A stretch of 64,000 nucleotides of DNA, from assembly GCA_014379405.1 (NCBI GenBank), contig JACMLU010000028.1:1-64000 (forward strand), read 5' to 3'. Shown piece after piece: positions 51,948-59,702 of this stretch. Positions within the stretch are counted from its first letter, which is position 1. Every line of letters starts with the position of its first letter. Made by a program: the position numbers and the translations under genes. Origin of the DNA: Flavobacterium sp. (lineage in GTDB: Bacteria; Bacteroidota; Bacteroidia; Flavobacteriales; Flavobacteriaceae). The notes under the pieces are model-generated. The model saw nothing but the letters and a program-made list of their open reading frames with translations. It had not been told where the DNA came from and ran no database searches.

Positions 51948-52553
51948 TTATTTTCGAGGTAAAAAGAATCCTTTAATACAGTCCATATTCCGAATGCATA
52001 TTTGTATGTGACTTTTCTTTTGTACACCTGCGCCTGGAAATGCAGGACCTCCTTCTGTAAAAACACCCCTTACTGAGTCAAACTCTCTTAAGGAAGTTGT
52101 ATTATCTTGCTCTATTTCTTCTTTTATTTTTTGATGAAGATATTGAATTACAGCACAATCTAATTCTCGTATTAATAAATCTTTGTGCTCGTCTTCTTTT
52201 ACATCTTTATTTTTTGGCAGTTCTTTTTCGATGCTATGAAAATCCTTTTGCATCAATTCATAATATACAGAAAGCATTTTTATGAATTCACTATCAATCA
52301 AATCAAGACAATAATCTAATGTAAATACAACGCCAATTACAGAAGCTTTTTTAATTTTGTCTTTTTTCTCTTTGTCTTTAGCCCACTGTAAAGCTCTGTC
52401 GTAATTGTTTTCCCAAACATAAAATCCGTGACCGAGCCAATCAAATGGTTTTTCGCTAATTTGTATGTTTTTGGGTTTTGTAAGAAGTTGTTGTGCAATA
52501 GATTCATCGCAACCGTGAAATCCAATTAAAAGATTAGACCTCGAACTATACAT
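51948..52553 (-). CDS. DUF3990-like protein, ADP-ribosyltransferase-like toxin candidate
   Basis: The 201-residue protein opens with LLIGFHGCDES and WLGHGFYVWENNYDRALQWA, which resembles the His and Tyr strands of the H-Y-E ADP-ribosyltransferase fold and the DUF3990 family (HG..., GFY.T..., A..WA). A late acidic segment could supply the Glu. Its ATG follows the stop of a small upstream gene directly (TAGATG), the layout of a toxin-antitoxin operon. It bears no relation to the sugar genes around it. The class assignment is by motif, not by search. Confidence 0.6.
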   Translation of the reverse strand: MYSSRSNLLIGFHGCDESIAQQLLTKPKNIQISEKPFDWLGHGFYVWENNYDRALQWAKDKEKKDKIKKASVIGVVFTLDYCLDLIDSEFIKMLSVYYELMQKDFHSIEKELPKNKDVKEDEHKDLLIRELDCAVIQYLHQKIKEEIEQDNTTSLREFDSVRGVFTEGGPAFPGAGVQKKSHIQICIRNMDCIKGFFLPRK

Positions 52554-52724
52554 CTATTCAGCAACAGATAGTACGCGTTCCAAGTTAGGAAAAGATTTAG
52601 TCATTTTTCCTTCTTTAGTAACAATGCCAGCAGAACTCAAAGATTTTATAGCTGATTCTTTAGAGCTTTGTCTTTTTTCAAGTTTTTTCGCCAAGTCTAT
52701 TAGCAATGCTGTTTGTGTTTTCAT
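52554..52724 (-). CDS. Small helical protein, candidate antitoxin
   Basis: The 56-residue product (MKTQTALLIDLAKKLEKRQS...) reads as two helices and a turn, ending SFPNLERVLSVAE. It stands directly before the DUF3990-like gene. The frame is open upstream to 52766, but the ATG at 52724 gives the natural N terminus. Size, basic helical character and position fit an antitoxin; there is no recognised DNA-binding motif. Confidence 0.6.
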   Translation of the reverse strand: MKTQTALLIDLAKKLEKRQSSKESAIKSLSSAGIVTKEGKMTKSFPNLERVLSVAE

Positions 52725-52878
52725 AATTGTGGAATAATTATTTTTCAAATATACAAAATATATCAATATTTCTTGTGCACATATTTTTTAAACTTACCTT
52801 AAAAACATTACGCGGTTTTAAAACTAATTAAATTAATCCTCGTTACAAACTCTTTTGTTGAGTACTTAAAACTAAATA

Positions 52879-52901
52879 GGCACTCGTTGCAAACGAGCGC
52901 C
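52879..52901. repeat. Short palindromic repeat (GGCACTCGTT...AACGAGCGCC)
   Basis: GGCaCTCGTT and AACGAGcGCC pair with three loop bases and one mismatch. There is no T run, so it is more likely a dispersed palindrome than a terminator. The rest of this 190-base spacer shows nothing else. Confidence 0.5.
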
Positions 52902-52914
52902 AGATTGGAAAATT

Positions 52915-53547
52915 TTATTCCTGAATATCATCAAATTCATATAGAAAAATTTTTAAAAAATAATCTCTCTCATACAATTTACAATTCTCATTAACCTCGT
53001 TTACCATTTCAATATGATCGATATTTATATTCCTATAATCATTTAATGCTCCCTCACGGTTTTGTAATCTTGAAACGTACGATATTGCTTCAATAATTTC
53101 ATTACCAAATTCTGCCTCAAGTAGATCCCATAAATATTTCATTAAATTTAATAACAAATATATTTCAAAGCGATTTCTAGGAACTTTAAAGCATCCTACA
53201 TTGGGAACAATAAATTGCTTCCTTTTGTCTCGCCAAGGATGCGCTACAATTGAGCTACGAAATTTTTCAAGATCTTCCCATTTATTAATTCTTTTTAAAA
53301 TTGGCAAAGTAATTTTTCTAAATTCCATTATTCTATTTTTCAAAACATCGGATTGAAAACCCTTCCTGAACTCTTCCAAAAAACTACAAGCTTCAAGATT
53401 TATGTAAAAAATACTCAACAGAATGTAATCTTCTTTATTAGTTTCATTGCTATTATCAATAAAGGTCATTAAGTTTTTAAGTCTTTCAAGATTTAAACTA
53501 CATTTATGAAGAATAAACAAAGATTCGTAAAATTGAATTGATTGCAT
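52915..53547 (-). CDS. Hypothetical helical protein with HEPN-like Rx5H motif
   Basis: This 210-residue AT-rich gene encodes an all-helical cytoplasmic protein. The only notable motif is KFRSSIVAHPWRDK (around residue 95), where Arg and His are spaced as in HEPN-domain proteins. It is not otherwise recognised. It lies next to the toxin-antitoxin-like pair on the same strand, and both interrupt the run of carbohydrate genes, so this 1.6-kb segment may be an inserted defence-type island. Confidence 0.55.
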   Translation of the reverse strand: MQSIQFYESLFILHKCSLNLERLKNLMTFIDNSNETNKEDYILLSIFYINLEACSFLEEFRKGFQSDVLKNRIMEFRKITLPILKRINKWEDLEKFRSSIVAHPWRDKRKQFIVPNVGCFKVPRNRFEIYLLLNLMKYLWDLLEAEFGNEIIEAISYVSRLQNREGALNDYRNINIDHIEMVNEVNENCKLYERDYFLKIFLYEFDDIQE

Positions 53548-53657
53548 AATACAGGAGAAATAATAATTTGTTTAAAAGTATAAATATAATCACAAAGCAA
53601 GTCAATTAATAGCAAAAAACCTCATTCCTGAAGACGCTTTCTATAAAATTATAATCA

Positions 53658-56093
53658 TTATTCCAATTTTATAGAAATCACTTTATCAGCAATCCCATTT
53701 CCTGTAGAAGCTCTTAACTGAATGTTTTCTTTCTTCCCATTCGATTGAATGATTGCGATACATTTACCATTATAAACTTTGTAAGTATTGGCTTTGAACG
53801 AATCTAAACCTGCTTGATAGCCATTGTCAACTCCCACCAGTTTTCCTCCGCCGCTCACTTCAAAATTAATTAAATCATTGGCGTTTGGCACCATATTTCC
53901 ATCTTTATCCGTAATGGAAACGGTTACGTAAACCAAATCATAGCTGTCATTTTTCAGGGTGTGTTTGTCACCTGCCAAAGCTATTCTTGAAGCCGTTCCG
54001 GCAGTATGAATTTCTTTTTCCAAAACCACTTTTCCGTCTTTTCTGGAAATGGCTTTTAATGTTCCCGGCTCGAATTTCACGCGCCAAGAAATGTGCAAAT
54101 CGTCATTTTGTTTGGCTTTTTTGCCCAATGATTTTCCGTTGAGAAATAATTCCACTTCATCGGCATTGTTGTAATACGCCCAAACATCAACTTCCTGACC
54201 TGCTGTCCAGTTCCAATGCGGAAATAGATGCAAAACAGGTTTTGTGGTCCATTCACTTTGGTACATATAATAAACATCCTTTGGAAAGCCAGCCAAATCT
54301 ACGATTCCAAAATAAGAACTCCTTGCAGGATACGGATAAGGATCGGGTTCTCCCAGATAATCGAAGCCCGTCCAAATGAAAGTTCCTGCCATAAAATCCT
54401 GTTTTTTGATGGTTTTCCAATTGGCTTCGTGCGTGGTTCCCCAATAGGATTGCACCTGATCGAAAGCCGTAACGGTCCAGTCTGCATTTCCGTCAAAAGG
54501 CGCGCCGTGTTTTGGAGGCCAGGCTTTGATGCCATCCGAAGGAAAATCGTAATGCCCACGGGTTTCAAGTGCCGAAACACTTTCGGAAGCGAGTATTTTT
54601 TGCCCTTTAAAACGAACGGGGAAATCTTTGTAATCTTCGTGTTTATAATTGAATCCCAACAAATCCAAAGCACCCGATTGGTAAATGAAATTTTTCTCGA
54701 TAACATTCTCGGTCAAAGCACTCGTAACGGGACGGGTTGTGTCGAGCGATTTTACGATTTGAGCCAGTTCTCTGGTAATCGCAATTCCGGTGCTGTCAAA
54801 TTGTTCACGGATTTCGTTTCCGATACTCCACATTATTACCGACGGATGATTTCGGTCTCTTTTGATGAAATCTTCCAAATCCTGTTTGTGCCACGCATCC
54901 CAGTCTTTATGGTAATCGTTGGTTACTTTTTTCTTTTTCCACACATCGGTAAACTCATCCTGAACAATAAATCCCATTTCGTCACACAACTGCATCATCT
55001 CCAAAGAATGGGGGTTATGCGACATTCTGATGGCGTTGGTTCCCATTTCTTTCAGGATTTTCAGTTTTCTTTTTACGGCGTGAATGTTCTCGACAGCTCC
55101 CAAAGCACCGTTGTCGTGATGCAGGCAAACGCCTAATATTTTGGTTGGTTTTCCATTTAATGAAAATCCTTTTTCGGCATCGAAATTGAAGAATCGGAAT
55201 CCTAATGGTGTTTCGTAATTATCGACTGCTTTTGAATTTTCATAAATCGTAGTAACAATTTTATACAGGTTCGGATTTTCGGTATCCCACAATTTTGGCT
55301 GATTCACGTTTAGTTTGTGAACCTTTTTTGCATTGGTATTAGCACCTATTTTTTCTGTTGTTTTGGCATTCGCCACTTCTTTATTATTCGCATCCAGAAT
55401 TGAAGTTACCAACTGGAATTCTTTTTCGGAATTGGTTTTATTTTCGATGGTTACCTCCAAATGCACCGATGCTTTTTCTTTTGAAACTTCTGGTGTCGTT
55501 ACAAAGGTTCCCCATTGTGCTACGTGCAGTTTTTCACTGGCCACCAATCGTACATTTCTGTAAATTCCGGAACCGGTGTACCATCTTGAATTGGGTTGTG
55601 CATCGTTATCGACTTTTACGGCGATGATGTTTTCCTTTCCAAAGTTCAGATATTGTGATAATTCGTAAGTAAATGAAATGTATCCGTTCGGGCGCATTCC
55701 TAATGAATGTCCGTTGATGAATACTTCGCTGTTTTTAAAAACACCGTCAAATTCTATCGAAACGTTTTTGTTCTTCCAATCTTCCGGAAGTGTAAATGTT
55801 TTGCGGTACCAGCCTTTTCCTGCCGGCAAAAATGCTTGTGCCTGTTTGGTTGGATTGTCTTTATTAAACGCTCCTTCGATGCTCCAATCGTGTGGCAATT
55901 GCAAGGTTCTCCAATCGGCAGTATTGAAATTGGATTCGATTGCCGTTGGATAATCTCCTAATTTGAAGTTCCAGTTTTGATTGAAGTCTTCGACGATTCT
56001 GGCGTTTTTACTTTTTGAAGCACAGGCAACCAGAAGCGATAATGCCAATACAATTGTTATTTTTTGTAAAACGTTTTTATGTTTTTTTACCAT
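53658..56093 (-). CDS. GH2 beta-galactosidase-like lipoprotein
   Basis: The 811-residue enzyme has a lipobox (LLVAC, Cys about residue 24), the GH2 sugar-binding jelly roll (WRTLQLPHDWSIEGAF), immunoglobulin-like domain, TIM barrel with acid/base Glu in VIMWSIGNEIREQ and nucleophile Glu in ILASESVSALETRG, and C-terminal domains (WAYYNNADEVELFLNGKSLG). It should release terminal beta-linked galactose or a related sugar in the periplasm. The start at 56093 is chosen for the lipoprotein signal. It is the last gene of the minus-strand CAZyme row. Confidence 0.93.
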   Translation of the reverse strand: MVKKHKNVLQKITIVLALSLLVACASKSKNARIVEDFNQNWNFKLGDYPTAIESNFNTADWRTLQLPHDWSIEGAFNKDNPTKQAQAFLPAGKGWYRKTFTLPEDWKNKNVSIEFDGVFKNSEVFINGHSLGMRPNGYISFTYELSQYLNFGKENIIAVKVDNDAQPNSRWYTGSGIYRNVRLVASEKLHVAQWGTFVTTPEVSKEKASVHLEVTIENKTNSEKEFQLVTSILDANNKEVANAKTTEKIGANTNAKKVHKLNVNQPKLWDTENPNLYKIVTTIYENSKAVDNYETPLGFRFFNFDAEKGFSLNGKPTKILGVCLHHDNGALGAVENIHAVKRKLKILKEMGTNAIRMSHNPHSLEMMQLCDEMGFIVQDEFTDVWKKKKVTNDYHKDWDAWHKQDLEDFIKRDRNHPSVIMWSIGNEIREQFDSTGIAITRELAQIVKSLDTTRPVTSALTENVIEKNFIYQSGALDLLGFNYKHEDYKDFPVRFKGQKILASESVSALETRGHYDFPSDGIKAWPPKHGAPFDGNADWTVTAFDQVQSYWGTTHEANWKTIKKQDFMAGTFIWTGFDYLGEPDPYPYPARSSYFGIVDLAGFPKDVYYMYQSEWTTKPVLHLFPHWNWTAGQEVDVWAYYNNADEVELFLNGKSLGKKAKQNDDLHISWRVKFEPGTLKAISRKDGKVVLEKEIHTAGTASRIALAGDKHTLKNDSYDLVYVTVSITDKDGNMVPNANDLINFEVSGGGKLVGVDNGYQAGLDSFKANTYKVYNGKCIAIIQSNGKKENIQLRASTGNGIADKVISIKLE

Positions 56094-56170
56094 TGTAATT
56101 ATTTTTAAAACCATATAAGTCATATAAGTTTTTGAAATCTTTCTTCTTTACTCTTTCCTCTATTTTCTCA

Positions 56171-59100
56171 CTACTGAAACTCAAAAGAATCCAAAAGCAA
56201 GCCTTTCATATCTTCTGATTCTATTGTGATTTTATAGGTTCCTGCGTTGATGTAACCTCCGGAAGTTGTATTTAATATCTTCCATTTTTCTGTTGCCGAA
56301 GGAAATTCAATTGTGTCATTTCGCATCAGGATTCCATAGGCGTCTTCCATTTTGAATTTGACTTTTAATGGCGTTTCGTTTCTGTTCATAAATCGGAAAC
56401 GCATCAGGTAAATTCCCGCAACTCCAGGTTTTACTTCAAACTGGATGCTGTTTTTTGTTTTTTGGGTAAATTCGATGTAATCGGCTTTTTTGAAATTGCC
56501 CTTTTCGATTCCGGTTCCGGTCGTTTTGGCTGTTTCTGCTTCTAAAAGTACAACGGGTCTCGAATCGTCTTTTTCGCCCATATCGTACGTTGGAACAACA
56601 GCAATTGTAGCTTCCGATGGATAATTTTCAAAAAGTACTTTCTCTCCTTTTTTAACTTTTTTATGAAAAATATTGAATTCAACTCCTTTATTATTTTTTA
56701 CAATTTCTTTCATTTTTTGACAACCTGCAATTGAATCCATACCAGAATCTATTCTAAGTCGAATATTTTTTTTAATAAACATTAAGTAAATATCAGAATC
56801 TTCTTTAGTTAGAAATGAACCAGAAGATTTTGCCTTTGCAGAAAACTGCAAATAATCAGCTCCATAAACTTCAGCAGGCAATTGGGTAAAAACAACTTCG
56901 GACTCCGAATATTGTTTGGAATTAATATCCAGCCAAGAACCGATTTTAGTTGCGGAATTACTTGCAATGTTTTGAATATTTCGTGGTGAAGCAGAAGCTC
57001 CTTTTGCCGTTTTATCTTTGGTGGCTATGGCAATTGCCGAAATAATGGCCTGACCAGCTTTTACATTCGGGAAAGAAATGACGATTTTTCCGTTTTTGCT
57101 TTTTACTACAAAAGTTTTCTTTAAAGCAAAATCGTGTCCGACTTCACTCCAGATATCCAAATCTTTCAACACGACATTATCATTGATGGCGACGTCAAAC
57201 AAACGCCAGCCATTGCAATCCAGTCCGCCACCAGTTCCGTACCAAGGTTCTGTGAAATACAATTCTACCAAATATTCTCCGTCAGGAGCTGGAAATTCGT
57301 AACGTAATTTGTCTATTCCGTATCTGAAACTCTGAAACAATTTCCAGTCTTTTGTTCCCGCAATCGGGTCGGAAGTGCTTCTTTGACTGGCATAAAAATC
57401 AGGTAATTGTTTGAAATTATCTGTCCACGATAATGAACCCCAGGTGTTTTCTCCGCTTTTATGAACATCCGCCTGCCACAAATTACCGAGAGAATCCGTG
57501 ATTTCGCTTCCACCACTATTGACTCTGTAAATGTAGTTGTAGTTTTTTTGAGGTTGTAAAAGTGTTTCTTTTTTGGTTTCTAATGTGTTGAAATTTGGCG
57601 CTTTTGGCAAACTGTTCAATACGATATAATCTTTGGCAACGGCTTTTCCGTTTACATAACCAACGGCGTATAAAACATTGTATTGAACATTGACATTGTT
57701 CCACTGAAAATGCTGACCCAATCCCGGATGTTTTAGTTTTCCGAGGGATGTTTTATTGATATCATTGAACAATTCGACGGCATCACAATTTGAATAGATA
57801 TCGATTCCGTTTTTGATTCCGGGTGCATCCCAACGATTCGGCCAGGTGTGCGAAACGATATACACCATCGGGTTGGTTTTGTTCGAAACATAATTGGCGC
57901 GGTACATATAATACGCATCCAGAGGTTCGCCCCAAATGCTGAAAAGTCCTTTGTAATTGACTGGTCCAACCTTGTCAATATCTCTAAAACCTTCACCGTT
58001 TTGAACGCGTCCCGGATTTTCGTGTGAAGCAAAAAGCCAGTTGAATTGTCCTGCGATTTTATCTTTTACCGATTCGGCTTCACGCACTTTGATTTCCATT
58101 AATTGTGAGAAACGATTTTCGCTTAAAACTCCTTTTTGGTCGAATTCGCCTTCGGTGTGTAAATCGTGCGAACGCCAGGCGCCGTATTCTCCGTTTAGCA
58201 ATTGCGTGCTCATTTCGACATCATAATTGAACGGATCACCGCCATAGGTTCCCGACCAGTTTTGCACGACATTCCAATCGGTTCCTTCACCTCCGTTACA
58301 GGTGGTTACGATGCGTTGCGATGCGGACATTGGATCCATTTCGCGAATGATTTGGGTACATTCTTCAGCAAATTCTTTTGGAATGGTGCTTTCGTTTTGC
58401 AATCCCCACATTACCACCGAGGCATTATTTCGGCGTTCTTTAATCCATTCTCGCAATAAGGTTTTGAAATTTTCTTTGAATTCCGGTGTGTCATACCAAA
58501 TATGTGCCGAAAACTGACTCCAAAACAGGATTCCGTTTTGATCCAGTTCTTTCTGATATTTTAAATTATGAGGCTGATGTGCTTCGCGAAAAGCATTGAA
58601 TCCTCCTGCTTTTATTTGTTCAATTCTCGAATGGATTTGCTCATCAGAAAACGAATGGCTGTTTCCTATTAGGTGCTCGTATTCACAGGTTCCGTTAATG
58701 AATAATGGTTCATCGTTGATGTAAAAACGATTGTCTTTTCCGTCACGACTAACCGGCCAGCTTACCCAACGGATTCCGTAAGGTGTTTTTAATTCATCTA
58801 TTTTCTTTCCGTTTTCAGAAATTGTGGTGACTAATTGATACAAATACGGATTTGATGGTGACCATAGTTTAGGTTGCAAAATTGCTGGTAACGTATGCAG
58901 CAATTCTTTGGTTTCTCCTGTAATGTTATTGAGTTCAGTTTGAGAAGAAGCGACTTTTTTTCCTGCTCCATCAAAAAGTGTATTGACAATAGTTAATTTT
59001 CGGTTGGAATTTCCGTAGTTTTTGATTTCGGTAGTAACATTCAAAATCGCTTTTTCTTTGGATGTTGATTTGTCATTCCAGATATGAACGCCGAAAGGTT

Positions 59101-59701
59101 CTATGCGAACTTCATCGGTCACGACTATTGTCACAGGTCTGAAAATACCCATTGGCTGGGAGCCTTCAGAGAATCCCCATTCTCCGGAGCATCCGCCACA
59201 AACCCAAGGCAAATCGGCAATGAAGGATGGATGCGAGGCTTTGACCATCACGTTATTTTCCTTTTCGAAAGAAACGGCTTTTGTAATATCGACTGTAAAT
59301 GTGGTTCTTCCGCCTTTGTGTTCGCCGACTTTTTTACCATTTACCCAAACTGTTGCATACGAACTTACGCCTTCAAAATAAAGGAAAAGTCTTTTTCCAG
59401 AATCGGATTTATCCAGCTTTAAAGTTTTTTGATACCAAGCCGTTCCGTGCAAATTGCCGTGTTTGGTTCTTCGGAATCCGTAATATTGGTCCCAATTGTG
59501 GGGCACGTTTACTTTTTGCCATTGCGAATCTACTTTTGGATTTTGCACAAAGGTTTCTTCCTGCTCCGGAAGCTGGTCCAGAACAATGGTTTCCCAAGAG
59601 GAGTTCAGCGAAACTTCTTTGCGAAAGGATGTTGCCCTTTCTTGGGTTTGCGACCAAGAAAAAGTAGTTATAAAAAATAGTATGCAAATTAATTTCTTCA
59701 T
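56171..59701 (-). CDS. Large GH2 glycosidase with malectin and CBM-like C-terminal domains
   Basis: The 1176 residues start with a signal peptide (MKKLICILFFITTFSWSQ) that follows the upstream stop by one base (TAAAATG). GH2 domains come first (WQKVNVPHNWDQYYG, acid/base Glu in VVMWGLQNESTIP, nucleophile Glu in LNGEYGAWRSHDLH). A malectin-like domain follows at about residues 790-880 (EYLVELYFTEPWYG, RLFDVAINDNVVL, KIVISFPNVKAGQAIISAIA). The end (VLLEAETAKTTG, ...) resembles a CBM6-type module. The specificity within GH2 (galactosidase, glucuronidase, arabinosidase) cannot be read from the sequence. Confidence 0.92.
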   Translation of the reverse strand: MKKLICILFFITTFSWSQTQERATSFRKEVSLNSSWETIVLDQLPEQEETFVQNPKVDSQWQKVNVPHNWDQYYGFRRTKHGNLHGTAWYQKTLKLDKSDSGKRLFLYFEGVSSYATVWVNGKKVGEHKGGRTTFTVDITKAVSFEKENNVMVKASHPSFIADLPWVCGGCSGEWGFSEGSQPMGIFRPVTIVVTDEVRIEPFGVHIWNDKSTSKEKAILNVTTEIKNYGNSNRKLTIVNTLFDGAGKKVASSQTELNNITGETKELLHTLPAILQPKLWSPSNPYLYQLVTTISENGKKIDELKTPYGIRWVSWPVSRDGKDNRFYINDEPLFINGTCEYEHLIGNSHSFSDEQIHSRIEQIKAGGFNAFREAHQPHNLKYQKELDQNGILFWSQFSAHIWYDTPEFKENFKTLLREWIKERRNNASVVMWGLQNESTIPKEFAEECTQIIREMDPMSASQRIVTTCNGGEGTDWNVVQNWSGTYGGDPFNYDVEMSTQLLNGEYGAWRSHDLHTEGEFDQKGVLSENRFSQLMEIKVREAESVKDKIAGQFNWLFASHENPGRVQNGEGFRDIDKVGPVNYKGLFSIWGEPLDAYYMYRANYVSNKTNPMVYIVSHTWPNRWDAPGIKNGIDIYSNCDAVELFNDINKTSLGKLKHPGLGQHFQWNNVNVQYNVLYAVGYVNGKAVAKDYIVLNSLPKAPNFNTLETKKETLLQPQKNYNYIYRVNSGGSEITDSLGNLWQADVHKSGENTWGSLSWTDNFKQLPDFYASQRSTSDPIAGTKDWKLFQSFRYGIDKLRYEFPAPDGEYLVELYFTEPWYGTGGGLDCNGWRLFDVAINDNVVLKDLDIWSEVGHDFALKKTFVVKSKNGKIVISFPNVKAGQAIISAIAIATKDKTAKGASASPRNIQNIASNSATKIGSWLDINSKQYSESEVVFTQLPAEVYGADYLQFSAKAKSSGSFLTKEDSDIYLMFIKKNIRLRIDSGMDSIAGCQKMKEIVKNNKGVEFNIFHKKVKKGEKVLFENYPSEATIAVVPTYDMGEKDDSRPVVLLEAETAKTTGTGIEKGNFKKADYIEFTQKTKNSIQFEVKPGVAGIYLMRFRFMNRNETPLKVKFKMEDAYGILMRNDTIEFPSATEKWKILNTTSGGYINAGTYKITIESEDMKGLLLDSFEFQ

Positions 59702-59702
59702 T

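Noticed and set aside
54228..55136. 302-codon plus-strand open frame inside the GH2 gene
   Set aside because: It is antisense to conserved GH2 catalytic segments and has no protein-like composition.
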